Shown: positions 33,421 through 42,046, counted from the stretch's first letter. The stretch is 42,046 bases of DNA from Streptomyces afghaniensis 772 (GCA_000415505.1 KE354450.1:1-42046), one strand, 5' to 3'. The notes: a model not told the origin generated them from the sequence alone. Numbers and translations: made by a program.

Positions 33421-33952
33421 TGCCACCTTACGGTGGCCGGCCTGGCTCCCGCCGCGCCGGGATACCGCCGCCTGCGGATCGCTCCCCTTCCGGGTGGCGG
33501 TATCACCCAGGCTGGAGCACGTCTGCACACGCCGTACGGCACCGCCGAGGTGTCCTGGGCGCTCTCCGGGCGTGAACTCACCGTGGAGGCCACGTCGTCC
33601 CTCCGAACACCACGGCCGACGTTGTCCTGCCGGACGGCAGGGGCGTCATCGAGGTGGGCTCCGGGAGGCACACGTGGACAGTGGCGTTGGGGGCACACAC
33701 GGTTGAGCAGGCACCGTTGTCCCTGGACATGACGATGGGGGAACTCATGGACCGCGAAGATGCGGTCCGTGTCTTCAAGGACTTGCTCGTCTCGTACTTC
33801 CCGGAGGCCGCAGAGTTCGTCGAGAGCGGCTCCGGAGCTCCGGCCGGACCACCGTACAGGCGATCGCCGGAATGCTGCCCGACGGCGAGAATTTCCTGGC
33901 CAACCTGGAAGGGCGGTTCACCACGCTGACCGCCGGTACTGAAGTCTCTTGA
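33421..33952 (+). pseudogene. C-terminal remnant of an alpha-L-rhamnosidase (GH78)
   Basis: Reads LAPAAPGYRRLRIAPLPGGG, then TPYGTAEVSWALSGRELTVE, changing frame near 33597 to VPPNTTADVVLPDGRGV and SGRHTW: the C-terminal beta domain of bacterial alpha-L-rhamnosidases. It continues with a helical tail (MTMGELMDREDAVRVFKDLL), and after another frame change near 33850 TTVQAIAGMLPDGENFLANL. Catalytic domain absent, so a remnant. Confidence 0.6.
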
Positions 33953-34077
33953 GCTCGAGTGACCGGCTATCCCGTCTGTGCGGAGTCTGACGTCTTTCCC
34001 ATCGGCTCGCCGGTACGTCCGGCCGCCGTGGCCGATTCCATTGAAAGCCCCCTCGGGGGACAGTGAGGAGCACGACC

Positions 34078-34507
34078 ATGCCCAGCGCCACGTTCGCCCT
34101 GATGGATGGGTGGCATCAGGAGTCGGCCCGGACCAACGGCCCCGTGAGCCTCGCGTCGGAACGCGAGGGGTGGACGCGTTCGCCGGCATGTACCAGCCAT
34201 TGGCGGGAGTCGCCCACCCATGAGGAGGTCGCGGAACTCAGGCCCGGATCGTGGCTCCTGACACCGCAGGCGCCCCCGAAGACCTTGTCATCCTCGACCT
34301 GCACGGGGGCGGCTTCCGGGTCGGATCCGCTGCCGGGGCGCGCTCCCTGGGCGCTCAAGTGGCGCTGGCCGCAGGCGCGCGCGTGCTGCTTCCCGCGCAT
34401 ACCGTCTCGCGCCCGAGAACCCCTTCCCCGCCGGCCTGGATGACTGCCTGGCGGCCTACGACCTGGCCGCCGAGACGGCTCCGAGGATCGTGGTGGCCGG
34501 GGAGTGT
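34078..34507 (+). pseudogene. Truncated HSL-type alpha/beta hydrolase (esterase)
   Basis: EDLVILDLHGGGFRVGSAAG holds the HGGG oxyanion motif of hormone-sensitive-lipase-like esterases. After a frame change near 34398 it gives YRLAPENPFPAGLDDCLAAY and DLAAETAPRIVVAGE, also family hallmarks. The sequence stops matching just before the GDSAGG nucleophile, at the junction with the tniQ fragment on the opposite strand. The N-terminal part is also frame-shifted. Confidence 0.65.
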
Positions 34508-34510
34508 GTG

Positions 34511-35263
34511 CGTCCGCGGTTCGGTGGCGGTCGGCTCGCCGGCGTGGTCCGCTTGATCCCCCGGCTTCGGCAGATGCGGGAAGCCCGTGGTGAACGCCGC
34601 ATGGTCCGCCCGGCAGCGGTTTCCGCATTCCTGCGTGTCCCGTGCGTAATGGGTCCCTGTAGGGAGACCTGTAGGCTTCTTGTTCTCGCCTCCGCGCCGC
34701 AATCTGACGCCGCAGGCAGGGCATATGTCGACGAGAAGGCACCGATGGACGGGACATACGGCTGCGATGCCCAGGCGCCACCACACCGGCCATACCCCAC
34801 TCCCTGAAAGGCAATGTGGGCAGGCACGACTTTGGTAGGCCAGGAACCACTGGTGGCGAGTCAGACGAGGCAGGGTTGTTACGTCGTTTACGTCAAGACG
34901 CGAAAAATTGAGGGCAGTTCCGTCATATCGAGCAAGCTGCATCTGTCGCAGTGTTTTGGTGGTCAGCCCAGTCGTCAGCTGCAGGCCAGCCAGGCTGGCC
35001 GGTGCAAGGGTGACGCCGAAGAACAGCGGTCGCCTCATTTTCCCTGCCGAGCTGAATTCAAGTCCCAGTGCCCGGGCTGCGATACCCGGCGGCACGTCCA
35101 ATTTGATCGCAGCGCGATCCACCCAGGAGTGGAACGCCTCGCCTTCCACAGGGGCGGGCACAACGGGAAGGCGGCGGAGCCGCGTCGCGTGAGCTGACAG
35201 CTGGGGGTGGTCGGCGCCCCGCCGTCGGGCAGCGGTGGGTCCCGCCAAGTGCGCGTTGCTCAT
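34511..35263 (-). pseudogene. tniQ: tniQ, N-terminal piece
   Basis: From the ATG at 35263 the minus strand reads RLRRLPVVPAPVEGEAFHSW, then LDVPPGIAARALGLE, LPRLTRHQWFLAYQSRACPH and the zinc-binding CPHC...CPVH...CPACGVRLRRG. This is the TniQ/TnsD N-terminal domain, which directs target choice in Tn7/Tn5053-type transposition. After CGNRCRA (about 34630) the frame runs into unrelated DNA and then the antisense of the esterase remnant. The missing second half is found on the plus strand at about 36232-37451. It is fused in frame to the tniB-like tail upstream. Confidence 0.75.
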
Positions 35264-35272
35264 GTTTAACTT

Positions 35273-35500
35273 GCCGCCACCTTCGATCCTACTGCGGCTT
35301 TCTGGCGGCGCTGCTGTACGACTCTCCGGGTACGTGGCCTGGGCGTATTCGCTAATCTCGATGCGGTCCATGAGCTTGCGTGTGACCGCTTCCTCCCCGC
35401 TCATGACGGCTTCGATTGCGGATTCACGGAACAGATCGGTGAGGGCACAGATGCTGCCATCGGTGCGGTCGTAGAAGTAGGAACACAGCTCGGCCTCGTT
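35273..35500 (-). pseudogene. C-terminal tail of a TniB-like AAA ATPase
   Basis: AELCSYFYDRTDGSICALTD followed by LFRESAIEAVMSGEEAVTRK resembles the lid region at the end of TniB/TnsC-type ATPases (LYDRTGG-x-IG-x-L-x-x-LIR-x-AAI). Walker motifs are absent: the sequence begins abruptly after a PucR fragment at about 35500. Its position directly before tniQ is the normal tniB-tniQ order. Confidence 0.6.
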
Positions 35501-35996
35501 CACCAGGGACAGCCGCCACTGCAGTCGCCGGTCCCGCTCCTCCTGGTACGCCGTGACGCCCTGCTCAGATGTGTGGTCGACGTATCCGCTTGTCGCCAGC
35601 AGCCAGCGCGACGCCGCACTGATCAGCTCCGCATTCTTCGTCAGTCGCGGCATTTCCGCGAGCAGTCTGTCGAGGACGATGCGCTGACCGAGCCCGGTAG
35701 GCCCGCAGCATCACACTGACGGGCGTACCGCGCCGGGCCAGCCGGCGTGCGCGTTCCATCTCCGCGGCCGGCGGTTCGATCTCGCTCGGCTCGATGCCGT
35801 ATTGCAGGCCCCGCAGCACGCCGACGACGTTTTCGGTGACGCCCTCGGAGGTCTTACGGGCGAGATCCGGGTCGTTCCACAGTTCGGGAACCTCATGCCG
35901 AAGGCACCGCACCACGTCGGCGATCAGCTCGTCCGCCTTCGGTCCGAGCTCGCCGGCGACCCGGGACACAAAGCTGGCGGCGGTGTACTCCACCAC
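35500..35996 (-). pseudogene. N-terminal remnant of a PucR-family regulator (RsbRD-like domain)
   Basis: From the GTG at 35996: VVEYTAASFVSRVAGELGPK, ADELIADVVRCLRHEVPELW, and LARRGTPVSVMLRAYR. After a frame change near 35692-35699 it reads LGQRIVLDRLLAEMPRLTKN and YVDHTSEQGVTAYQEERDRR. This is the N-terminal sensor region of PucR/CdaR-type regulators. It breaks off at about 35500 into the tniB-like tail, so the output domain is missing. Confidence 0.58.
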
Positions 35997-36231
35997 ACTG
36001 TCGACTCTACGCCGAGCGGGCGACCCGTGAGCGGTCCGGCGTGACGAGCTCCCGCGCGAGACGGCGCACGCCCCGGCCGTCAGCCGGACCGCGGCGTACG
36101 CCACCGCCGTCAAGGCCGGCACGGCGGCGGGCTGGGCCCGCACGGGCGAGCCGCTGTTACTCAGGTGGGCCACAGCGGCCGCGAAGCCGAACGCTTGCCA
36201 AGTCACCACAGAGCCGAACCCGGTGGCAGCG
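35997..36231. other. Short unassigned stretch at the proposed inversion junction
   Basis: About 235 bp between the PucR start and the first tniQ-like residues on the plus strand. The minus strand has a moderately hydrophobic open frame (TGFGSVVTWQAFGFAAAVAH) that I cannot assign. Confidence 0.35.
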
Positions 36232-37451
36232 AGCCAGCCGGAAGCATGCCGCCAGCGGATCGCAGACATCCCCACTCTCTCGGTCCCACATGCGTTGGTT
36301 GATCTGCAAGTGCGCGCGCTCGCCATTGCCGACGGCGGTGCGGCCCGGCTGGCCGGCGAGCCTGTCTCCGGCGCCGAATGGTTCGATGCTCTGCGCTACC
36401 TGACGGCAGCTGCGCGACTGGTCGTCCACGATGACGAACTCGCGGAACTTCCCGGGTTCGCCGCGGACACATTCGCCGCCGTCCGCACACAGCGCGCACT
36501 CAGCCCTCGCGCAGTACCCGGTGGGGCCAGCGCGATGCCGGGCACCGCGTCCGAAGCTGCCGCCGCTCTCGCACTCGCGGAACCCATCCTGAACGCCTCC
36601 GACTGGGGTGCTGGCGCACGCCATCTTGCTCCTTGGGCGCGCAGGTTGGCCGCAGAACGGCAAACCAGGCACAGTGGCCGCAACCCGCTGCGCGGCATCC
36701 AGCACCCGGCGGGACTACATCGCATGATGACGGCGATCGTTCCCCACCAGAGACGAATCGCCGGCGCCGTTCCCACTGGATCATCCGTATCCTGGAGTTC
36801 CGGCATATTCCGAATCTGATAGACGCTGATGACTACCGCAACGTCATGGCCGTTCACCTTCCCGGAACCACACCTGTCATCGGCAGGCACTTCTGCTCCC
36901 TCGCTTTCGCTCGCCTGGCCGGGGCAGAGACTTGGGCCCAAGCCGAATACTCGCTAGACGCCCCACAGCGCCGCAAAGGAAATTGGGGAAAAACTACCCA
37001 GCGAATCCCTGGCTCTCAGGCTTTTTGGAGCGGAATTCGCACTTTGGCCGATCTATTGCGGAAACGAGGAGCCATTGACTACGCCGCTCGCCGGAGAGCG
37101 CTATCCGAACTTCTCGAGGTCCCTTATGACAGCCTGTTCTCGATCTTCCGTCCAGTACGGATGGGCGTTACTCGCCAGCGGCAACGCCACGCCGCAGCGT
37201 GGATCTGGCAAGCCCTCACCGGCAGCCCAGCCCACGACTCCCCTGTCTACGCCGGAGGCTGGGAGGGACAGAGCGCGGCCTCGGTGACCGAAGCCCGGCG
37301 GAAGTTCCACGATCGCGTTCCGGAATCTGCCGCCAGGGCGTTGACGCTGTGGGGGCTGGAATGGCTGGACGAGAAGGGCACTGGACCTCAGTCTGACTCG
37401 AGAGCCGCCGGTGCCGTGGGCGGCCCGGTGCGATCGTGGTCTGCGCACTGA
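36232..37451 (+). pseudogene. tniQ: tniQ, C-terminal piece, with one frameshift
   Basis: Reads CRQRIADIPTLSVPHALVDL, AGEPVSGAEWFDALRYLTAA and NPLRGIQHPAGLHRMMTAIV. After a frame change near 36770 it continues as EFRHIPNLIDADDYRNVMAV, HLPGTTPVIGRHFCSLAFAR, FSIFRPVRMGVTRQRQRHAA and ESAARALTLWGLEWLDEKG. These are, in order, the blocks of the long C-terminal half of actinobacterial TniQ proteins. The stop at 37451 lies inside the right terminal repeat. The N-terminal zinc-finger half is on the other strand at 34511-35263. Confidence 0.68.
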
Positions 37452-37549
37452 ACTGTTCCGCGCGAGGATTGCTACTTCCTTCTATGCAGAGAAGAGTTCA
37501 GTGCCCAGGTCAGGGCCACGGGGACTGAACTTTTTCCTTTCGTCCGACA
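37445..37549. mobile_element. Putative right terminal inverted repeat and transposase-binding repeats
   Basis: Read inward from 37549 the end starts TGTCGGACG, has AGTTCAGT at the same distance as the left end, and matches it at 18 of 26 positions without gaps. Further copies of the motif are ACTGAACT at 37447-37454 and AGTTCAGT at 37495-37502. GCACTGAACT (37445-37454) and AGTTCAGTGC (37495-37504) form a perfect inverted repeat. GCCG directly outside (37550-37553) equals the four bases outside the left end. The end lies inside the 3' part of the small membrane protein gene. Confidence 0.6.
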
Positions 37550-37683
37550 GCCGCCGCCGGGGGCACGCCGACCGGTTCGCGCCGGTCGGCGCCGTCCTGC
37601 GGCAGCAGCAGCTCCTCGTAGCGGCCCAGCAGCAGCACCACTCCGAGCATGAGCACCGGAAGCAGCACAGCGAGCATCGCCAT
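37510..37683 (-). CDS. Small single-span membrane protein, C-terminus probably altered by the element
   Basis: 57 aa from the ATG at 37683 with AAGGA upstream: MAMLAVLLPVLMLGVVLLLG is one membrane helix, followed by a short polar tail. The last 12 residues (VGRKEKVQSPWP) and the stop come from the putative transposon end, whose first base is 37549; the native gene presumably ended differently after GVPPAAA. Function unknown; similar tiny membrane proteins are common in Streptomyces. Confidence 0.6.
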   Translation of the reverse strand: MAMLAVLLPVLMLGVVLLLGRYEELLLPQDGADRREPVGVPPAAAVGRKEKVQSPWP

Positions 37684-37842
37684 GGCGTGTCCTTCCCCAG
37701 AGATGAGTGGGGGGTGTGATCCGGGTCTCCCGCAGGCCGTGGCGCAAACCAGTGCGGAGGGCACCGATCCGGGGTGGCGAACCCGTGTCGGCTCGCGGTG
37801 TTCGGGTACGCGGTGCGGACCCCCGACCGTCTGGAGGGAGAC

Positions 37843-38244
37843 ATGCAGCGAGGCAGCGACCGGCTGAGCGTCCACCGTGACGACGAGATGAAGCACGAAC
37901 TCCAGGGGCTGCTCAGGTCCGGGCACCCCACCGCAGTGAGGAGTGGCACGACCCGGAGCCGGCCGCCGAGGACGACCCCGAGGTCGCGCACGGGCCGGTG
38001 ACGCCGAGCCGTGCCGCCCACGTCCCTGGAGTCGGTGCGCCTGGAGCTGGCCCGGATCCTGGGCCGCAGGGCGTTCCCCGCGAGCGCGCGCGACCTGGCC
38101 CGCGAGCTGCGCGGCCACCAGGCGCCCGACGCCCTCGTCGAGGCCCTGGAGCGGCTGCCGCGCCAGGAGCGCTACGGCAATGTCCAGGAGCTGGCCCAGG
38201 CCCTGATCCGGGCCCGGGAGACCGGACCGGAGGAGTACGCGTAG
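37843..38244 (+). CDS. DUF2795 domain protein, two apparent frameshifts
   Basis: From the ATG at 37843 (GGAGGGA upstream): MQRGSDRLSVHRDDEMKHEL, frame change near 37924-37932 to SEEWHDPEPAAEDDPEVAHG, then another near 38011-38020 to TSLESVRLELARILGRRAFP and LVEALERLPRQERYGNVQEL up to the stop at 38244. The last block is a DUF2795 domain (small helical, function unknown). Joining the frames needs one added base at each of two G/C-rich spots, so this is probably one intact gene with sequence errors, or a recent pseudogene. Confidence 0.62.
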
Positions 38245-38325
38245 GGACCGTGACGGGGGTGCCGCGGGCGGCTCGACCGCCCACGGTGCCCCCGTCGGCC
38301 GGGGAACGGAGGGAGGGCCTCAGTG

Positions 38326-38757
38326 ATGGCCGAGTTGGTGAAGGACGTGATGACCCCGGGTGTGGTCGCCGTACGCCCGGACGCCTCGCTCGTCGAGGCG
38401 GCGCAGTTGATGCGCACCCAGAACATCGGCGACGTGGTGGTGGCCGAGGGGCAGGACGTGATCGGCGTGCTCACCGACCGTGACATCACGGTGCGGGCGG
38501 TGGCGGACGGTGCCGACCCGATGACGGTGAGCGTGCAGTCGGTGTGCACACCGGATCCGGTGACGGTGACGCCGGACGAGCGGGTGACGACCGCGGCCGC
38601 GCTGATGCGCGAGCACGCGGTGCGCCGCCTGCCGGTGGTGGAGAACGGGCTGCCGGTCGGGATGGTGAGCCTCGGCGACCTGGCCGAGGCCGAGGACCCC
38701 GCGTCGGCGCTCGCCGACATCAGCCGCGCCGAGCCGGACGCCCGAGGTGGTGTGTGA
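38326..38757 (+). CDS. CBS-domain pair protein
   Basis: 143 aa; ATG at 38326 lies 8 bases after AGGGAGGG (a GTG three bases earlier is the alternative). Two CBS motifs: VKDVMTPGVVAVRPDASLVE...GVLTDRDITVRAVADG and PDPVTVTPDERVTTAAALM...RRLPVVENGLPVGMVSLGDL. Such stand-alone pairs bind adenine nucleotides and sense energy state. Coupled by GTGA to the membrane protein downstream. Confidence 0.93.
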   Translation: MAELVKDVMTPGVVAVRPDASLVEAAQLMRTQNIGDVVVAEGQDVIGVLTDRDITVRAVADGADPMTVSVQSVCTPDPVTVTPDERVTTAAALMREHAVRRLPVVENGLPVGMVSLGDLAEAEDPASALADISRAEPDARGGV

Positions 38758-39428
38758 GCACCGACCAGGCGAAGGAGATCAGGGCCAGTGGCGTCACCGT
38801 GGACGTCGGTGACGCCACGACCCGCTACCTGCTGTACGGGCTGCTGCCCAGCTGGTTCGTGCCCGGGGTGGCCGACTGGGTGATGCACCGGCGGACCCGT
38901 ATCGAGGAGACCGCGGGCACCAAGGAGTCGTTGATCCACTCGCTGATGATGGCCGAGGTCGGCATCCCGATCGCGCTGACGCTGCGCTACGAGGTGAACC
39001 CGCTGCTGCTGAGCGTGCAGCTGGGCGGGGCCGCGGTGCACGAGGCGACGGCGCTGTGGGACGTCCGTACGGCCGTCGACAGCGAGCGTGAGGTCAAGCC
39101 CATAGAGCAGCACATCCACAGCTTTCTGGAGTCGCTGCCGTTCGGGGCGCTGGCCTCCTTGATGTGCCTGCACGCCGACCAGGTGAAGTCGCTGCTGCGC
39201 GGCGGCCGCGGGGACCCCGACGCGTGGCGGCTGGTGCCGCGCCGGCGGCCGCTGTCGCGCGGCTATCTGGCCGGCATCGCCGCGGCGATCGGCACCTGCG
39301 TGCTGCTGCCGTACGGCGAGGAGTTGCTGCGGTGCGTGCGGGCGGGCCGCAGGAACCGCAAGAACGACAAGAAAGCGAGGAGCGACGCGGCGCGCTGGAG
39401 CGCCGCGCGCTCCGGGAAAGGACGTTGA
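38754..39428 (+). CDS. Uncharacterised membrane-associated protein
   Basis: 224 aa from the GTG at 38754, which overlaps the CBS gene's stop. I do not recognise the family. Visible features: hydrophobic stretches (YLLYGLLPSWFVPGVADWVM, GYLAGIAAAIGTCVLLPYG), His/Glu-rich clusters that could bind metal (DWVMHRRTRIEE, HEATALWD, EQHIHSFLE), and a very basic C-terminal tail. It likely sits in the membrane and works with the CBS protein. The 3' end is 5 bases from the next gene. Confidence 0.8.
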   Translation: MSTDQAKEIRASGVTVDVGDATTRYLLYGLLPSWFVPGVADWVMHRRTRIEETAGTKESLIHSLMMAEVGIPIALTLRYEVNPLLLSVQLGGAAVHEATALWDVRTAVDSEREVKPIEQHIHSFLESLPFGALASLMCLHADQVKSLLRGGRGDPDAWRLVPRRRPLSRGYLAGIAAAIGTCVLLPYGEELLRCVRAGRRNRKNDKKARSDAARWSAARSGKGR

Positions 39429-39433
39429 GCATC

Positions 39434-39976
39434 ATGCGTATCGCATTTCTGGTGGCACCCGAGGGCGTCGAGCAGGTCGAGCTGACCGATCCGTGGCAGG
39501 CCGCGAAGGACGGCGGTCACGAGCCCGTGCTGGTGTCGACCAAGCAGGGGGAGATCCAGGCGTTCAACCACCTCGACAAGGCGGACACCTTCCCCGTGGA
39601 CGAGGTGGTGGGCGAGGCCGCTCCGGGCTCGTTCGGTGCGCTGGTGCTGCCGGGCGGTGTGGCCAACCCGGACTTCCTGCGGATGGACGACAAGGCCGTC
39701 GCGTTCGTCCGGGACTTCTTCGAGCAGGGCCGGCCCGTGGCCGCGATCTGCCACGCGCCGTGGACGCTGGTCGAGGCGGACGTCGTACGCGGCCGGACGC
39801 TGACCTCGTGGCCGAGCCTGCGGACCGACATCCGCAACGCGGGCGGCACCTGGGTCGACGAGCAGGTGCAGGTCTGTGACCACGGTGCCAACAAGTTGGT
39901 CACCAGCCGTAAGCCGGACGACCTGAAGGCGTTCTGCGAAACCTTCCTCGACGTCTTCGCCGAGGAGGCCGCCTGA
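39434..39976 (+). CDS. PfpI/DJ-1 family protein (type 1 glutamine amidotransferase-like)
   Basis: 180 aa, ATG at 39434. The nucleophile elbow AAICHAPW (Cys-His), the [16 protein letters not shown] segment with the Glu/Asp-side residues, and the start [20 protein letters not shown] identify the PfpI/YhbO-like branch. These act as stress-protective deglycase or hydrolase-like proteins. The stop overlaps the catalase start (ATG at 39976). Confidence 0.92.
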   Translation: MRIAFLVAPEGVEQVELTDPWQAAKDGGHEPVLVSTKQGEIQAFNHLDKADTFPVDEVVGEAAPGSFGALVLPGGVANPDFLRMDDKAVAFVRDFFEQGRPVAAICHAPWTLVEADVVRGRTLTSWPSLRTDIRNAGGTWVDEQVQVCDHGANKLVTSRKPDDLKAFCETFLDVFAEEAA

Positions 39977-42046
39977 TGGTGTCTCCCGCCGACCGGAAAC
40001 AGGAACAGCGCGAGGCCTTCAAGGCGGACGATCCGGCCGGCGGGCCGCTCACCACCGACCAGGGAGTCGAGGTCGACCACACCGACGACTCCCTGGCGGC
40101 GGGCGAGCGCGGGCCGACGCTGATGGAGGACTTCCACTTCCGGGAGAAGCTCACCCGCTTCGACCACGAGCGGATCCCGGAACGGGTGGTGCACGCGCGG
40201 GGCGCGGGCGCGTACGGCTATTTCGAACCGTACGAGTCCTGCGCGGAGTTCACCCGTGCGGCGTTCCTCCAGGACCCGGCCGTGCGCACGCCCGTGTTCG
40301 TACGGTTCTCGACCGTGCAGGGCCCCAAGGGTTCGGCCGACACCGTGCGGGACGTGCGCGGCTTCGCGACCAAGTTCTACACCTCCGAGGGCAACTACGA
40401 CCTGGTCGGGAACAACTTCCCGGTCTTCTTCATCCAGGACGGCGTCAAGTTCCCCGACTTCGTGCACGCGGTGAAGCCCGAGCCGCACAACGACATCCCG
40501 ACGGGCGCGTCCGCGCACGACACCCTGTGGGACTTCGTGTCGCTCCAGCCCGAGACGCTGCACGCGATCATGTGGCTGATGTCGGACCGGGCGATCCCGC
40601 GCAGCTACCGCATGATGCAGGGCTTCGGCGTGCACACTTTCCGGTTCGTGAACGCGGACGGCAAGGGCACGTTCGTGAAGTTCCACTGGAAGCCACGGCT
40701 CGGCGTGCACTCGCTGGTGTGGGACGAGGCGCAGGAGTGCCAGGGCCGCGACCCGGACTTCAACCGGCGTGACCTGTGGGACGCGATCGAGGCGGGCGAA
40801 TACCCCGAGTGGGAGCTGGGCGTGCAACTCGTGCCGGAGGAGGACGAGTTCGCGTTCGACTTCGATCTGCTCGACCCGACGAAGATCATCCCGGAGGAGC
40901 AGGTGCCGGTGCGGCCGATCGGCCGGATGGTGCTGGACCGCAACCCGGAGAACTTCTTCGCGGAGACCGAGCAGGTCGCCTTCCACACGGCGAACGTCGT
41001 CCCCGGCATCGACTTCACCAACGACCCGCTGCTCCAGGCGCGGAACTTCTCCTACCTGGACACCCAGCTGATCCGGCTCGGCGGGCCGAACTTCTCGCAG
41101 CTGCCGGTGAACCGGCCGGTCGCGCCGGTGCGCAACAACCAGCGCGACGGCTACCACCAGAGCGCGATCCACTCCGGCACGAACTACTTCCCGAACTCGC
41201 TCGGCGGGGGCTGCCCGGCCCACGCGGGCGCCGGGGGAAGTGCGTACACGCATTACGCCGAACGGGTGGACGGCCACAAGATCCGGCGCCGCAGTCCCAG
41301 TTTCCAGGACCACTACAGCCAGCCGGCGATGTTCTGGAACAGCATGGCGGACTGGGAGAAGCAGCACATCGTCGAGGCGTTCCGGTTCGAGCTCGGCAAG
41401 GTGGGCGCGATGACCGTGCGGGCACGTACGGTCGAGCACCTGGCCAAGGTCGACGGGGAGCTGGCGGTGCAGGTGGCGCGGGGCGTCGGGGTGCCGGAGC
41501 CGTCCGCCGCCGAGGCCGCGTCCAAGTCGGCCTCCCCCGCGCTCAGCCTGGAGTCGCTGCGCGGGGACGGTTCGATCCGGACACGGCAGATCGCGGTGCT
41601 GGTCACCGACGGCGTGGACGCCGAGCAGGTCACCTCCGTGCGGGAGCGGCTGGCCGCCGAGGGGGCATCGTCGAGGCGCTGGCCCCGACGGACGGGACGA
41701 TCAAGGGGTCCGACGGTGAGACGTACGCGGTCGACCGTGCCCTGCCGACCGTGGCGTCCGTGCTGTACGACGCCGTGCTGCTGCCCGGCGGGCCCGTCGG
41801 CACCCCGCGACGGTCGCCGACCCGGACGCGGTGCGGTTCGTGCGGGATGCCTACCGGCACGGCAAGCCGGTGGGCGCGCTCGGCTCGGGCGTGGGCGTCC
41901 TGTCGGCGCTGGAGCCCGAGGGGCTGAGGCTGTCGACGGAGTTCCAGCGCGTGGTCGCGGACCAGGGCGTGGTGACGGACACGTCGCCGGGGCCGGCGAG
42001 CGAGGAGTTCCTGAACACGTTCTGCGCCGCCATCGCGGCGCACCGG
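39976..42046 (+). CDS. katE: Large-subunit catalase (HPII/KatE type) with C-terminal DJ-1-like domain; two apparent frameshifts, runs to window edge
   Basis: ATG at 39976, overlapping the upstream stop. Haem-site features: distal His in [25 protein letters not shown], Asn in [10 protein letters not shown], and the proximal Tyr in [10 protein letters not shown]. Catalyses disproportionation of hydrogen peroxide. After the catalase core comes the flavodoxin/DJ-1-like domain typical of large catalases ([16 protein letters not shown]). Two single-base losses seem present, in the G5 run at 41661-41665 and the C4 run at 41803-41806. Across them the sequence continues as [20 protein letters not shown] and [20 protein letters not shown]. 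The end (AAIAAHR) is at the window border, so the stop is not seen. Confidence 0.88.
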   Translation, partial: MVSPADRKQEQREAFKADDPAGGPLTTDQGVEVDHTDDSLAAGERGPTLMEDFHFREKLTRFDHERIPERVVHARGAGAYGYFEPYESCAEFTRAAFLQDPAVRTPVFVRFSTVQGPKGSADTVRDVRGFATKFYTSEGNYDLVGNNFPVFFIQDGVKFPDFVHAVKPEPHNDIPTGASAHDTLWDFVSLQPETLHAIMWLMSDRAIPRSYRMMQGFGVHTFRFVNADGKGTFVKFHWKPRLGVHSLVWDEAQECQGRDPDFNRRDLWDAIEAGEYPEWELGVQLVPEEDEFAFDFDLLDPTKIIPEEQVPVRPIGRMVLDRNPENFFAETEQVAFHTANVVPGIDFTNDPLLQARNFSYLDTQLIRLGGPNFSQLPVNRPVAPVRNNQRDGYHQSAIHSGTNYFPNSLGGGCPAHAGAGGSAYTHYAERVDGHKIRRRSPSFQDHYSQPAMFWNSMADWEKQHIVEAFRFELGKVGAMTVRARTVEHLAKVDGELAVQVARGVGVPEPSAAEAASKSASPALSLESLRGDGSIRTRQIAVLVTDGVDAEQVTSVRERLAAEGASSRRWPRRTGRSRGPTVRRTRSTVPCRPWRPCCTTPCCCPAGPSAPRDGRRPGRGAVRAGCLPARQAGGRARLGRGRPVGAGARGAEAVDGVPARGRGPGRGDGHVAGAGERGVPEHVLRRHRGAP

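Larger units (their letters stand above)
7144..37549. mobile_element. Putative TniQ-associated (Tn5053/Tn7-like) transposon with catabolic cargo, transposase lost
   Basis: Bounded by the terminal repeats described at 7144-7224 and 37445-37549, with tniQ and tniB-like remnants against the right end. It sits between two blocks of ordinary chromosomal genes and holds mostly accessory catabolic, transport and regulatory genes plus many truncated ones. No tniA (DDE transposase) was found, so the element is presumably non-autonomous. The flanking duplication is only a weak 4-bp match rather than a clear 5-bp one. It could also be several overlapping insertions that ended with these borders. Confidence 0.5.

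Noticed and set aside
7144-37549. Site-specific integrative element (tyrosine recombinase, tRNA att site)
   Set aside because: No integrase, no tRNA gene and no conjugation genes were seen; the ends are inverted, not direct, repeats.

Overview
The window looks like a Streptomyces (or very close actinomycete) chromosome. GC is very high, starts are often GTG, and stop/start overlaps of ATGA and GTGA type are frequent. There is a SigF/SigB-type sigma factor, and two intergenic copies of a GC-rich repeat common in Streptomyces (1748-1777 and 4230-4256). No rRNA, tRNA or CRISPR array was seen.

Left flank (1-7143): ordinary chromosomal genes. They are a hypothetical gene cut by the window edge, a metallo-beta-lactamase (MBL) fold hydrolase coupled to a DedA membrane protein, a second MBL hydrolase, a secreted/anchored protein, a stress-type sigma factor and a pyruvate-oxidase-like ThDP enzyme. 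Right flank (37550-42046): a small membrane protein, a DUF2795 protein, a CBS-domain protein, an uncharacterised membrane protein, a PfpI/DJ-1 protein and a large-subunit catalase. Both flanks have an oxidative/general-stress character. Several flank genes carry single-base frameshifts beside G/C runs, which may be sequence errors.

The 30.4 kb between them (about 7144-37549) appears to be one accessory element. Its edges are imperfect terminal inverted repeats that both begin TGT, with 18 of the first 26 bases identical, followed by repeated AGTTCAGT-type motifs. Next to the right edge lie broken tniQ and tniB-like genes. This is the layout of a TniA/TniB/TniQ (Tn5053/Tn7-like) transposon that has lost its transposase.

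Cargo, left to right. (a) A fragment of a helicase-associated-domain protein. (b) A DHA2-type MFS exporter with its TetR regulator and palindromic operators. (c) A divergently read TetR gene facing an operon of alpha/beta hydrolase, cytochrome P450, [2Fe-2S] ferredoxin, ferredoxin reductase, HtaA-type haem-binding domain protein and alpha/alpha-toroid (terpene-cyclase-like) protein. Two zinc alcohol dehydrogenases, an MBL lactonase-like hydrolase, an aldo/keto reductase, an aldehyde dehydrogenase fragment and a YbhB/PEBP protein follow. Together these suggest oxidation of a hydrophobic, possibly terpenoid, substrate: hydroxylation, alcohol oxidation, ring/lactone hydrolysis. (d) An AraC regulator divergent from an SDR. 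(e) A graveyard of gene fragments (MBL, XRE, tautomerase, phosphoesterase, PucR) around 25.4-27.4 kb. (f) A cupin dioxygenase-like gene divergent from an AraC gene. (g) A second compact cassette: operator, alpha/beta hydrolase, two SDRs, TetR. (h) Fragments of a GH78 rhamnosidase, an HSL-type esterase, PucR and tniB, and a tniQ split into two oppositely oriented pieces, ending at the right terminal repeat.

All functional calls come from reading motifs by eye. No database search was possible.
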